Source of the DNA: Nephrocerus scutellatus | Taxonomy: Eukaryota; Arthropoda; Insecta; Diptera; Pipunculidae | Direction of reading: 5' to 3' | DNA length: 64,000 bases | NCBI GenBank assembly: GCA_947095585.1 | Contig: OX352761.1 | Span: forward strand, 78,833,767 to 78,897,766 | Shown here: positions 10,251-21,060 of the stretch, one piece after another | Layout of the letters: every line of letters begins with the position of its first letter | How positions within the stretch are numbered: position 1 is the first letter of the stretch | The notes under the pieces: generated by a model | The model's input: only the letters and a program-made list of their open reading frames with translations | What the model was told of the DNA's origin: nothing | Database searches by the model: none | Position numbers and translations under genes: made by a program

Positions 10251-10414
10251 CAGCGCTGCTTGCATTACGATTGGGGTTGTTTTGTTGTTGGGTTGCAGTG
10301 CTTTGTATGAGTTTTTGTATTTTATCATTTAGTGAAATTCAGTATTCTTTTGGTTATTAGAGAATTTACATGAAAAATTTAAATTTTGATGGGTTGTTTT
10401 TATTTATTTTTATT

Positions 10415-10878
10415 AAATTCTCTATATTAACTTCGCGTGCACGTGGCTGGCTGGTTGGCTGGCTGGCTGGTCAGATTTTCTGATCACTTTTTAGTCCACT
10501 TCCCATGGCCCGATTTTATTGAAATTTTGCACACATGTGTATTTCCGGTGACAATACTTTCTATTAAAACTCGGACCTCGGGTTCGTGGGGCTCCCATAC
10601 AAATATTTTACAAAATTTACCCGATTTTCTTTTAATTTTGTACACATGTGTGTCTTCGATGGAAAACACTTTTTGTAAAAATTTGGAGCGATCGGCCCCT
10701 TGGGGACCCCAATATACAATTTTTAAATATCGCTATATCGCATCAGATCTCGGCAAAGTCTGAGCTCTGTGCTTTGTGAGCAGCGCTGTTCGCTGCCGCT
10801 GCGTAATTTGGTGGATGAATTTGCCACAAGACGAGCACGCAGTGTGTGTGTGTGAGTGTATCTCCGATTAGAGAATTT
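10415..10878 (+). mobile_element. Short element with AAATTCTCTA ends and minisatellite core (copy A)
   Basis: Begins AAATTCTCTATATTAACTT (10415) and ends in TAGAGAATTT (10869-10878), a 10-bp terminal inverted repeat. Next to the left end is a (TGGC)n run. The core holds about two degenerate units with CCCGATTTT, ACACATGTGT, ATTTCCGGTG/TCTTCGATGG and GGGGCTCCC/GGGACCCC blocks. No coding capacity is seen. A stray right terminus of the same family lies at 10358-10367. Family unknown to me; it behaves like a MITE. Confidence 0.6.
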
Positions 10879-10919
10879 ACAAGAAAAATTTTAATTTTTA
10901 TGGGTTGTTTTTATATTGT

Positions 10920-11160
10920 ACACATGCTCAGGGGTTTTGCACCCTTATAATGCTTAGCACAGCGTGGTCACTTGTGCCTTAAATGACTGAAGATCATACA
11001 AATGCGCAAATACAGAGTCGGGTAATTTATTCCACAAAATGATTGAGCGGGTATAAAAGGAATCTTTGAGTTGATTGGTTTTTTTATATATATATAAATT
11101 TAATGCCAAGGGAGAACTCTCTGAATGTCTTGACGGTTTGACAGTTGTAATCTCACACAT
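10920..11160 (-). pseudogene. LINE ORF2 C-terminal fragment (Jockey-like)
   Basis: The minus-strand frame reads SSPLALNLYIYKKTNQ, KDSFYTRSIILWNKLPDS and SFKAQVTTLC, then a stop. The SFxxRxxxLWNxLP block is the usual end of Jockey/CR1-type ORF2. Related fragments occur at complement 25205-25490 and near 33722-33770. Confidence 0.6.
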
Positions 11161-11289
11161 ATGTGTGTCACTGTACGATTTCAGTCATAGTGATTTCGTG
11201 AAATAATATGATTTCGATTTAAATCTTTCATTAAATAATTTTAAAGAAACCCTTTAATGAAAAGATAATTTCGTTATCACATCACATAC

Positions 11290-12912
11290 ATAGGGTGCCG
11301 TAAATGTTTTAAGAAAATGGTAATACTAGTGTTTTTCGATGCAAAACTCTATGCCAGTCAAATAGTTTAACATTTTTGGTTTCTCAAAAGTAATCTGTCA
11401 GTTCGCATCGCAACATTGTTTTTTATTAAATTCTCTATATAAACTTTGCGTGCCCGTGTGTTTGTTTGTCGTGGAATCTTGCGATCAATTTTTAACCCCC
11501 TTCCTAAAGTCCGATTTCATTGAAATATGCACATCTCCGATTAAAACACTATCTGTTAAAATTTGGGAAATTTTTAAAAAAATTAACCCGATTTACTTCA
11601 AAATTTATAAACATGTGTATCTCCGATGGACAAAACTATTTGTAAAATTTTTTGAGTGAACGGGCCCTGGGATCGGTGGTTTTTTTTAAAAAAAATTACC
11701 CCGATTTTCTTCAAAATTTATACACATGTGTATCTCCTATGGACAAAACTGTTTGTTTTTGGAGTGAACGGGCACTGAGACCCGAATGGTGCCCATATAA
11801 TTTTTTTAAAAAATAATCCTGATTTTCTTCAATTTTTAAACACATGTGTTTCTCCGATGGACAAAACGTTTTTAAATTTTTTGGAGTGATCGGCCATGAG
11901 ACCGATCTTGGTGCCCATCTAATTTTTTAAAAATTAAACCGATTTACTTCAAATTTCAAACACATAATTTGTATCTCCTATTGGAAAATTTTTAATTTTT
12001 ATGGATTGTTTTTATTTACTTGAAAAATTGAATTCAGTGAAAAAATAGAATTATCGCCTGAAAATTTTTGTGTGATGATTTTTTACGATTTTCGAAAGGG
12101 GCTAACTCAACAACAGTGCACCATCCTTGGGAACGCGAACGACGTTCAGTCAAAGACGAGGCTTGTGAAGGTCGTCCAAAAATAGCTGTCGATGCTGTGA
12201 GAGACAAAAGGTTCGTGTCGATTGGTGCCGCCAAATGCTGGAAAAATTCGTTGAAGGTACTTCCAAAAACGTATACAAGATCGTGTCAGTCGTGACGAGT
12301 CATGAATATTTGCGTATAAGAAAAGTCACTGTTTGGGTCTTCCAATTCGAAGAAAAGCCAACAAAAGTTGTGCGAGCTCGGAGCTTTGGGAAGCAAATCG
12401 ACGTGTTTCTTCACGAAAACCGGTCATGTGATTACTGTGGCTCTTGAAAATCGAAAGACAGTCAATTCAGCTTGGTATACGACCTTTTAGTTGCCTGAGG
12501 TTTTCAAGAAATTGAGAGAAAACAACCCAAAACGGCGAATCATTTTACATCACGATAATGTGAGCTCACACACATCACATCAAACAAGCTAGTATTTGAG
12601 CACTAAAACGATCGAATTGATGGGTCATCCGCCTTACAGCCCCGACTTGGCACCCAATGACTTCTTCCTGTTCCCAACAATCAAAGATAAGATGCGTAGA
12701 CAACGATTTTTATCGCCTGAAGAAGTGGTTAAAGCATTCAAAAACCATGTTTTGGAGCTATCATCTTCGGACTGGACAAAGTGTTTCGATAAATGCGTTT
12801 GAAAAAGGGTATAGAACTTAAAGGCGAATATTTTGAAAAGCAATAAAGCAATTTTTGATGAAAATTTTTAATTTTTTATTACTTTTTCTATAAAATTTTA
12901 CGGTAGCCCTCG
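11290..12912 (+). mobile_element. Mariner transposon, interrupted
   Basis: The left end GGGTGCCGTAAATGTTTT (11293) pairs with the right end AAAATTTTACGGTAGCCC followed by TCG and TA (12895-12914), an imperfect inverted repeat with TA at the edge. The transposase is broken into frames. The first catalytic region survives as GAC GAG TCA TGA (Asp-Glu-Ser-stop) near 12292. The second reads LHHDNVSSHTSHQTS, a stop, then YLSTK. The third lies in GHPPYSPDLAPNDFFLFP, with 34 residues between the second and third Asp (D34D). A short AAATTCTCTA element (11428-12030) sits inside. Clearly dead; the right part is copied at 15976-17430. Confidence 0.75.
11428..12030 (+). mobile_element. Short AAATTCTCTA element inside mariner (copy B)
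   Basis: The left terminus AAATTCTCTATA at 11428 is followed by CGTGCCCGTG and four to five degenerate minisatellite units (ACACATGTGT, ATCTCCGATGGACAAAAC, GAGTGAACGGGC). The right terminus has lost TAGAGAATTT but keeps the following ATTTTTAATTTTTATGG block near 11990. It interrupts the mariner just after the mariner's 5' leader. The left breakpoint of the 4.5-kb duplication lies inside it at 11458, so the second copy (15976-16548) lacks the terminus. Confidence 0.6.
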
Positions 12913-13079
12913 TACAATAAAATAACTAAATATATGTATGTAGGTTTTTTTATGGAGGAGGTTGAAAATCTTCATTAGCCTTAACATGTGCAGCTTTCAG
13001 ATTTTTCCTTTCTTTACCAACCCCTAGTAGCTATTTCATAGCCAACCTCGAGGGACTCCGTTAGTAATTTCATCACGGA

Positions 13080-13572
13080 AAGGCTTTCAGCGATGGCTGC
13101 ATCTCCATGCACTCATATAAAGTCCTGGTCTGGTCTACGCCATCCTTCCAGCGTAGGCTTGGCCGCAAAGGACTTCCCGAGCAGGATCTTCTTCACTCAT
13201 ACGAGCTAGGTGTCCTGCCCACCGGAGCAACGGCTTCCCTAAACTCTTAGCGGCCTCGCTGTTGTGTCCCATAAATCCTACCGCAAAGGACTTCCCGAGC
13301 AGTATCCTCTTCACTCATACGAGCTAGGTGTTCTGCCCACCGGAGCAAGGCCAGTCTTCACGTTGTCGAAATCCCAAAACGCTCGTAGATCTTATCATTA
13401 TAGAGTCTATGGAATCGTCCTTCCTCACATACGGGGCCAACAATTCTCTGTAAGACTTTTCTCTCGAACGCGGCTAAGAGGTCAGAATGCTTTTTGCTAA
13501 GCACCCCAGACCTCGGATCCATATGTGAGTGCTGATATGACCATTGTCTTATACACCAGCAGCTATGGTGTA
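13080..13572 (-). pseudogene. RTE-like LINE ORF2 C-terminus
   Basis: Minus-strand frames read VYKTMVISALTYGSEVWGA-type sequence near 13550, RKVLQRIVGPVCEEGRFHRLYNDK near 13440, and RWAGHLARMSEEDPAREVL near 13220. These are the characteristic post-RT blocks of RTE-like LINEs. A short segment containing the TTCCCGAGCAG and ACGAGCTAGGTG blocks occurs twice in tandem (about 13165-13230 and 13290-13350). No intact frame remains. Confidence 0.6.
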
Positions 13573-13760
13573 TTTTATTGGGTTTAAAGGAGGTTTTGAA
13601 GGGGTTTTGAGTGGGTTCTTGAGGGAGTTTTATGAGGGCCTTTAGTTGAGTCTTGAGGGCCTTCGTGTTCATTTTCTAAAGGGTCCCTTGGGGGTCTTTC
13701 GGTATCTTTTGGGAGCCTTTTGAAGACTTTTGCGGTATTTTGGAGGCCTTCTGGTTTTCT
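13573..13760 (+). repeat. Degenerate G/T-rich repeat
   Basis: Irregular units of the type TTTTGAGGG, GGTCTTTTGGGGG and CTTTTGG, about 15-25 bp long, with a strong G/T bias on the plus strand. The same type recurs in the duplicated unit (18091-18278) and inside the outer Helitron at 21905-22135, suggesting a shared internal repeat. Confidence 0.5.
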
Positions 13761-14319
13761 CCATATTACTGTCCCATCTTAATATTATTGAAATTTTATA
13801 TACATTGTAACGCTTGTTTCCAGCTGAGGTAAAGTTCAGCGGCTTCCAGGGTTCAAAATAATTTACTCGTGCTACAAAATTGATTTTTTTGTTTATTTTT
13901 ATTTTTATTTATATTTTCGCCGAATATTATTATTATTATTGATGTTACGAAAAGTAGTTGGTGGCACAGTCAATGAAGTTCGAATTCTAAGATGAATCGC
14001 AATGTACATACTGCATACTAAAAATAGGTACTGAATTAGAATTAAGTACTTTTGAATAGCATACTTTTAGGCTGTAAGATTTATTAGATTATTTGAAATG
14101 TAACCGCCTGTAAGTTAAAATCATTATGTACTGGTCCAAAATTTATTCAAACCGGTTTGTGCGGTTTTTGTGAAAGTACATTATTGCACATGTAGTTTAT
14201 TTTTAGAAGATGATTTAAAACATATGAGTATGGTTAGTTGTAAATAAGGGAAGTTGCCACTATTTCCTGGATATTTCTGTCTATAAGATTGGAAGTTTCT
14301 GGAAACTTTTCAATGAGTA
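13761..14319. other. No recognised gene
   Basis: AT-rich sequence between the G/T-rich repeat and the Harbinger left end. I see no coding motif. It is repeated at 18279-18837. Confidence 0.4.
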
Positions 14320-14619
14320 TAAGGCTAATGTCATACGAGCTCCTTTTGGCCATTAGTATACAGAGAACCAATGGAATAGTGCACACGAACGCCCGCGACC
14401 AAAAAGGAGTCGGTGTGGTCGCACGAACTGTTTTACGCAGGACTTCCACCATGGCGCACAAAACATAGAGCGTCATGAGGGGTACTGTTATGTGTCAGTA
14501 TGAGCACACGAGCCTCCAAAGGGGAGTGCGTCATTTAACATTTAATTTTTCAAAGGCAAGGTAAGTCTTATGCACTCTAAAATTTTCCGGTTGTAATACA
14601 TAAATTAAATGAACTATTT

Positions 14620-15975
14620 ATGGAAAGGAAATGGATAGTATGGATTGATGTTAAAAGGATGTTAGTGGGAAAGACCGGAATTGTTGGATACCATCCACGA
14701 AAAATACAAAAATCACCACAAAAAAAAGAATCATGGCTGGATGTTTGTTGCTGTCTATTCGATGGATTTGAACTCGAAGAAAATAAATTTAAACAATTTT
14801 TCGGTAAACACGTAATTTATTATACATTGTATTAGCACATTTTTTTTGTATTCAACGTATTGCTGCATTTTGACATGTAATACTTCTAAGTTCGCTTACA
14901 AAATAATCAGCAGGCGTGTCACATAGAACTTGTACAGATGCACGACTTGAAGTAGACGAAGTTGCATTATGAAGTCCAATATCTTCAAAACCTTCTACTT
15001 GACACGTATCTTCAAATCGCATTCAATCTCTGGCACGAACAAAATTGTGTAAGACACAGCAGGCTTTTACAATGCTATTTGCAAAATCGACGCTTATATC
15101 TATTGGTCTGTGGAATATTCGCCATTTATTTGAAAGTATTCCAAATGTGCATTCGACATATCGCCGGGCCAGAGTTAGACGATAGCTAAAAATCCTTTTC
15201 GTGTGAGACAACATTTTTCCGTAGAATGTCTAAGAACATTAGACGACAAAGCAATAGGTTCATCTCCATTACGTAAGGTATTGCCGATGATACACCTGGG
15301 AATGGTTCTGAAGTTGAAATACTGAGGATTTTATTTATCTTCCTTGCCAAAGAGATGAGTTTTGGAAGATGTTGGAGTCTGAATCTTTTCCATAGGCACC
15401 AATATCAACGTAAACAAAAGAATAGTTGGAGTCTGCTACAGCCAGTATGTGTTACACGTATGTGTTTTCCATTGACAGCTCCGATATAGTGTGGAAAATG
15501 TGCACGTGTTTCAAATCCGTTTGCAATTTCACGTCAATTTTCTTCTGTAGGATTTGGGATGCATTAATTTTTCATTATGTCCCATACTGCGTAACATACC
15601 TGTCGTACTATTTGACTAGCTGTTGAGCGGTCAATGCAATATTTGTCTGCAATGTCACTTAAACTATTCTAGAAGCTAAATATCTAAAATAATAAAGAAA
15701 ATATTTTCTTAGATTCCGTTTACATATATTTGTATAAGTTCATCTTTATGTTTTAAATTTTTATAATATTACAGAGAAATCTATTTGCGCAACCGAAGAG
15801 AGAAGGAACAATAGGAGCGGAGCAGAAAAAAAAACATTTCATAAATATATATATGCCGATCAATTGTCATTTCTCGAAAAGTGTAAAGAATTGCGTGAAA
15901 CTCATTCTTGTGGCACACCTTCTTTGGATGCTCCAGATGTGGAAACTGATCCCACACCTACGATGTCCAGGAATG
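14620..15975 (+). pseudogene. MADF-BESS partner ORF, truncated left copy
   Basis: First exon-like block at 14620-14803 and the beginning of the second at 15775-15975, cut by the duplication breakpoint after MSRNA-coding sequence, so the BESS motif is missing. The frame then runs into foreign sequence. Everything retained matches the right copy. Confidence 0.6.
14852..15686 (-). pseudogene. Harbinger transposase remnant (left copy)
   Basis: Same sequence and lesions as the right copy at complement 19371-20205, described there. The best preserved portion, complement 15023-15214, reads KRIFSYRLTLARRYVECTFG and CCVLHNFVRARD. Confidence 0.7.
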
Positions 15976-16559
15976 GTGTTTGTTTGTCGTGGAATCTTGC
16001 GATCAATTTTTAACCCCCTTCCTAAAGTCCGATTTCATTGAAATATGCACATCTCCGATTAAAACACTATCTGTTAAAATTTGGGAAATTTTTAAAAAAA
16101 TTAACCCGATTTACTTCAAAATTTATAAACATGTGTATCTCCGATGGACAAAACTATTTGTAAAATTTTTTGAGTGAACGGGCCCTGGGATCGGTGGTTT
16201 TTTTTAAAAAAAATTACCCCGATTTTCTTCAAAATTTATACACATGTGTATCTCCTATGGACAAAACTGTTTGTTTTTGGAGTGAACGGGCACTGAGACC
16301 CGAATGGTGCCCATATAATTTTTTTAAAAAATAATCCTGATTTTCTTCAATTTTTAAACACATGTGTTTCTCCGATGGACAAAACGTTTTTAAATTTTTT
16401 GGAGTGATCGGCCATGAGACCGATCTTGGTGCCCATCTAATTTTTTAAAAATTAAACCGATTTACTTCAAATTTCAAACACATAATTTGTATCTCCTATT
16501 GGAAAATTTTTAATTTTTATGGATTGTTTTTATTTACTTGAAAAATTGAATTCAGTGAA

Positions 16560-17430
16560 AAAATAGAATTATCGCCTGAAAATTTTTGTGTGATGATTTT
16601 TTACGATTTTCGAAAGGGGCTAACTCAACAACAGTGCACCATCCTTGGGAACGCGAACGACGTTCAGTCAAAGACGAGGCTTGTGAAGGTCGTCCAAAAA
16701 TAGCTGTCGATGCTGTGAGAGACAAAAGGTTCGTGTCGATTGGTGCCGCCAAATGCTGGAAAAATTCGTTGAAGGTACTTCCAAAAACGTATACAAGATC
16801 GTGTCAGTCGTGACGAGTCATGAATATTTGCGTATAAGAAAAGTCACTGTTTGGGTCTTCCAATTCGAAGAAAAGCCAACAAAAGTTGTGCGAGCTCGGA
16901 GCTTTGGGAAGCAAATCGACGTGTTTCTTCACGAAAACCGGTCATGTGATTACTGTGGCTCTTGAAAATCGAAAGACAGTCAATTCAGCTTGGTATACGA
17001 CCTTTTAGTTGCCTGAGGTTTTCAAGAAATTGAGAGAAAACAACCCAAAACGGCGAATCATTTTACATCACGATAATGTGAGCTCACACACATCACATCA
17101 AACAAGCTAGTATTTGAGCACTAAAACGATCGAATTGATGGGTCATCCGCCTTACAGCCCCGACTTGGCACCCAATGACTTCTTCCTGTTCCCAACAATC
17201 AAAGATAAGATGCGTAGACAACGATTTTTATCGCCTGAAGAAGTGGTTAAAGCATTCAAAAACCATGTTTTGGAGCTATCATCTTCGGACTGGACAAAGT
17301 GTTTCGATAAATGCGTTTGAAAAAGGGTATAGAACTTAAAGGCGAATATTTTGAAAAGCAATAAAGCAATTTTTGATGAAAATTTTTAATTTTTTATTAC
17401 TTTTTCTATAAAATTTTACGGTAGCCCTCG
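16560..17430 (+). pseudogene. Mariner transposase remnant, duplicated copy
   Basis: Copy of the mariner coding remnant, with the same premature stops (Trp-to-stop after GAC GAG TCA; stop in the HTSHQTS region) and the same 3' inverted terminus at 17413-17430. The mariner 5' terminus is absent because the duplication unit starts within the inserted short element. The identical lesions show that decay preceded duplication. Confidence 0.75.
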
Positions 17431-17597
17431 TACAATAAAATAACTAAATATATGTATGTAGGTTTTTTTATGGAGGAGGTTGAAAATCTTCATTAGCCTT
17501 AACATGTGCAGCTTTCAGATTTTTCCTTTCTTTACCAACCCCTAGTAGCTATTTCATAGCCAACCTCGAGGGACTCCGTTAGTAATTTCATCACGGA

Positions 17598-18090
17598 AAG
17601 GCTTTCAGCGATGGCTGCATCTCCATGCACTCATATAAAGTCCTGGTCTGGTCTACGCCATCCTTCCAGCGTAGGCTTGGCCGCAAAGGACTTCCCGAGC
17701 AGGATCTTCTTCACTCATACGAGCTAGGTGTCCTGCCCACCGGAGCAACGGCTTCCCTAAACTCTTAGCGGCCTCGCTGTTGTGTCCCATAAATCCTACC
17801 GCAAAGGACTTCCCGAGCAGTATCCTCTTCACTCATACGAGCTAGGTGTTCTGCCCACCGGAGCAAGGCCAGTCTTCACGTTGTCGAAATCCCAAAACGC
17901 TCGTAGATCTTATCATTATAGAGTCTATGGAATCGTCCTTCCTCACATACGGGGCCAACAATTCTCTGTAAGACTTTTCTCTCGAACGCGGCTAAGAGGT
18001 CAGAATGCTTTTTGCTAAGCACCCCAGACCTCGGATCCATATGTGAGTGCTGATATGACCATTGTCTTATACACCAGCAGCTATGGTGTA
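17598..18090 (-). pseudogene. RTE-like LINE ORF2 C-terminus, duplicated copy
   Basis: Identical copy of the LINE fragment at 13080-13572, carried by the 4.52-kb duplication; same frames and same lesions. Confidence 0.6.
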
Positions 18091-19138
18091 TTTTATTGGG
18101 TTTAAAGGAGGTTTTGAAGGGGTTTTGAGTGGGTTCTTGAGGGAGTTTTATGAGGGCCTTTAGTTGAGTCTTGAGGGCCTTCGTGTTCATTTTCTAAAGG
18201 GTCCCTTGGGGGTCTTTCGGTATCTTTTGGGAGCCTTTTGAAGACTTTTGCGGTATTTTGGAGGCCTTCTGGTTTTCTCCATATTACTGTCCCATCTTAA
18301 TATTATTGAAATTTTATATACATTGTAACGCTTGTTTCCAGCTGAGGTAAAGTTCAGCGGCTTCCAGGGTTCAAAATAATTTACTCGTGCTACAAAATTG
18401 ATTTTTTTGTTTATTTTTATTTTTATTTATATTTTCGCCGAATATTATTATTATTATTGATGTTACGAAAAGTAATTGGTGGCACAGTCAATGAAGTTCG
18501 AATCCTAAGATGAATCGCAATGTACATACTGCATACTAAAAATAGGTACTGAATTAGAATTAAGTACTTTTGAATAGCATACTTTTAGGCTGTAAGATTT
18601 ATTAGATTATTTGAAATGTAACCGCCTGTAAGTTAAAATCATTATGTACTGGTCCAAAATTTATTCAAACCGGTTTGTGCGGTTTTTGTGAAAGTACATT
18701 ATTGCACATGTAGTTTATTTTTAGAAGATGATTTAAAACATATGAGTATGGTTAGTTGTAAATAAGGGAAGTTGCCACTATTTCCTGGATATTTCTGTCT
18801 ATAAGATTGGAAGTTTCTGGAAACTTTTCAATGAGTATAAGGCTAATGTCATACGAGCTCCTTTTGGCCATTAGTATACAGAGAACCAATGGAATAGTGC
18901 ACACGAACGCCCGCGACCAAAAAGGAGTCGGTGTGGTCGCACGAACTGTTTTACGCAGGACTTCCCACCATGGCGCACAAAACATAGAGCGTCATGAGGG
19001 GTACTGTTATGTGTCAGTATGAGCACACGAGCCTCCAAAGGGGAGTGCGTCATTTAACATTTAATTTTTCAAAGGCAAGGTAAGTCTTATGCACTCTAAA
19101 ATTTTCCGGTTGTAATACATAAATTAAATGAACTATTT

Positions 19139-19322
19139 ATGGAAAGGAAATGGATAGTATGGATTGATGTTAAAAGGATGTTAGTGGGAAAGACCGGAAT
19201 TGTTGGATACCATCCACGAAAAATACAAAAATCACCACAAAAAAAAGAATCATGGCTGGATGTTTGTTGCTGTCTATTCGATGGATTTGAACTCGAAGAA
19301 AATAAATTTAAACAATTTTTCG
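19139..19322 (+). pseudogene. MADF-BESS partner ORF, exon 1 (MADF start)
   Basis: Contains a MADF-type beginning: one frame reads ERPELLDTIHEKYKNHH and, after a run of eight A, the next frame reads KKESWLDVCCCLFDGFELEE. The A-run thus marks a 1-base frameshift, and a TAG lies upstream in the first frame. The ATG at 19139 belongs to the second frame, so the true start is uncertain. The block ends TTCG followed by GTAAAC, a good 5' splice site. MADF proteins are Myb/SANT-like DNA-binding partners; in Harbinger elements a second ORF of this kind is known to help the transposase. Confidence 0.6.
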
Positions 19323-19370
19323 GTAAACACGTAATTTATTATACATTGTATTAGCACATTTTTTTTGTAT

Positions 19371-20205
19371 TCAACGTATTGCTGCATTTTGACATGTAAT
19401 ACTTCTAAGTTCGCTTACAAAATAATCAGCAGGCGTGTCACATAGAACTTGTACAGATGCACGACTTGAAGTAGACGAAGTTGCATTATGAAGTCCAATA
19501 TCTTCAAAACCTTCTACTTGACACGTATCTTCAAATCGCATTCAATCTCTGGCACGAACAAAATTGTGTAAGACACAGCAGGCTTTTACAATGCTATTTG
19601 CAAAATCGACGCTTATATCTATTGGTCTGTGGAATATTCGCCATTTATTTGAAAGTATTCCAAATGTGCATTCGACATATCGCCGGGCCAGAGTTAGACG
19701 ATAGCTAAAAATCCTTTTCGTGTGAGACAACATTTTTCCGTAGAATGTCTAAGAACATTAGACGACAAAGCAATAGGTTCATCTCCATTACGTAAGGTAT
19801 TGCCGATGATACACCTGGGAATGGTTCTGAAGTTGAAATACTGAGGATTTTATTTATCTTCCTTGCCAAAGAGATGAGTTTTGGAAGATGTTGGAGTCTG
19901 AATCTTTTCCATAGGCACCAATATCAACGTAAACAAAAGAATAGTTGGAGTCTGCTACAGCCAGTATGTGTTACACGTATGTGTTTTCCATTGACAGCTC
20001 CGATATAGTGTGGAAAATGTGCACGTGTTTCAAATCCGTTTGCAATTTCACGTCAATTTTCTTCTGTAGGATTTGGGATGCATTAATTTTTCATTATGTC
20101 CCATACTGCGTAACATACCTGTCGTACTATTTGACTAGCTGTTGAGCGGTCAATGCAATATTTGTCTGCAATGTCACTTAAACTATTCTAGAAGCTAAAT
20201 ATCTA
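19371..20205 (-). pseudogene. Harbinger transposase remnant
   Basis: Stitching minus-strand frames by eye gives the order expected of Harbinger transposase. SLSDIADKYCIDRSTASQIV (helix-turn-helix-like, near 20180) is followed by VRQVCYAVWDIMKN, HFPHYIGAVNGKHIRV with the first catalytic Asp position apparently replaced, LAVADSNYSFVYVDIGAYGK with the next Asp, RRYVECTFGILSNKWRIFHR with the final Glu, and CCVLHNFVRARD. The end near 19380 reads ADYFVSE then a TGA at 19371-19373. At least four frame changes or stops occur. The upstream N-terminus is not visible; an intron boundary (CTTCTAG/AATAG) may lie near 20195. Confidence 0.75.
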
Positions 20206-20293
20206 AAATAATAAAGAAAATATTTTCTTAGATTCCGTTTACATATATTTGTATAAGTTCATCTTTATGTTTTAAATTTTTATAATATTACAG

Positions 20294-20772
20294 AGAAATC
20301 TATTTGCGCAACCGAAGAGAGAAGGAACAATAGGAGCGGAGCAGAAAAAAAAACATTTCATAAATATATATATGCCGATCAATTGTCATTTCTCGAAAAG
20401 TGTAAAGAATTGCGTGAAACTCATTCTTGTGGCACACCTTCTTTGGATGCTCCAGATGTGGAAACTGATCCCACACCTACGATGTCCAGGAATGCTCCAC
20501 GAGAAAGATATGGACAAAAAGGAAAAGCTAAAACAAATCTGGATGAGTATATAATGAATTATATTACGTTATCTACGCAACAAATAACGAAACCGGCGCA
20601 GTCCACTTCGGAGCCAGATGAAGATATGGGGTTTTTTAAATCCATTTTACCAATGGTAAAAAATCTTTCTATGGAACAAAAGCTAAAATTTCGAAAAGAT
20701 GTAATGACAGATCTACAAATTGCCATGCGACCTCAAAGACTTATCAACAACCAAAAACTCGTCATCTTATAA
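20294..20772 (+). pseudogene. MADF-BESS partner ORF, exon 2 (MADF end and BESS motif)
   Basis: After an acceptor ATATTACAG, and in phase with exon 1, the frame reads RSGAEKKTFHKYIYADQLSF (end of a MADF domain). A linker follows, then a BESS motif DMGFFKSILPMVKNLSMEQK near 20625-20680, and a stop at 20772. About 20 residues normally found in the middle of MADF are missing between the two exon blocks, so an exon or segment may have been lost. The first part of this exon is copied at 15775-15975. Confidence 0.65.
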
Positions 20773-20999
20773 ACAACAGGCTGTACCACAATATGAGTAT
20801 CAGACAATACCAATTTACCGTTCGGATCGAATTGCTTACTTTTTATTCTTTTTGCAATATTTACAATATATAAAACTAAAACATTATTTTGAACTGTATC
20901 CATCTTGAATAAACAAACTAAACTAACAAAACAAGTATGATCAGCAAATATGCTGTCGAGCATTCAAAATGCAACTCGTGTGACAACAACAAAATTGTT

Positions 21000-21060
21000 T
21001 CCGGAGCGCGCGGACAATTGAGCGCGCGGACAATTGAGCGCGCGACCATTTTGGAGCGCG
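21000..21060 (+). repeat. GC-rich subterminal repeats of Harbinger
   Basis: Three near-tandem units based on GAGCGCGCGGACAATT at 21004-21045, then GAGCGCGTGTGGC at the terminus. The GAGCGCG core also occurs in the right inverted terminus itself. Subterminal repeats of this kind are possible protein-binding sites, which is inference. Confidence 0.55.

Larger units (their letters stand above)
11458..15975. repeat. 4.52-kb tandem duplication, left unit
   Basis: Every landmark recurs 4518 bp to the right (4519 after a 1-bp indel near 14450). The unit holds the tail of the short element, the mariner 3' part, a LINE fragment, a G/T-rich repeat and the left two thirds of a Harbinger transposon. I noticed only three differences from the right unit: A/G near 13969, T/C near 13987, and a C insertion near 18966. 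The duplication is therefore recent, or partly an assembly effect. Confidence 0.9.
14323..15975 (-). mobile_element. PIF/Harbinger transposon, truncated left copy
   Basis: Starts at a left terminus GGCTAATGTCATACGAGCTCC preceded by TAA (14320-14322) and runs to the duplication breakpoint at 15975. It lacks the right terminus, the BESS end of the partner ORF and the downstream flank. It contains the transposase remnant (complement 14852-15686) and the first parts of the MADF-BESS ORF (14620-14803, 15775-15975). Confidence 0.75.
15976..20494. repeat. 4.52-kb tandem duplication, right unit
   Basis: Starts GTGTTTGTTTGTCG at 15976, joined directly to the Harbinger ORF sequence GTCCAGGAATG that ends the left unit, and ends with the same GTCCAGGAATG at 20494. 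Beyond 20494 the Harbinger continues to its true end, so this unit carries the intact right flank while the left unit carries the intact left flank. Confidence 0.9.

Noticed and set aside
10842..10856. Additional (GT)n insertion site for the R1-clade LINE
   Set aside because: Only a short GT run with no LINE sequence attached.
12034..12234. Minus-strand open frame of 66 codons, repeated at 16552
   Set aside because: Antisense to the mariner transposase remnant; the repetition comes only from the 4.5-kb duplication.
14234..14476. Minus-strand open frame at the Harbinger left end (also 18752-18985)
   Set aside because: Crosses the TAA site and terminus of the transposon, so it cannot be an element gene; no similarity recognised. 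The two copies differ by a frameshift.
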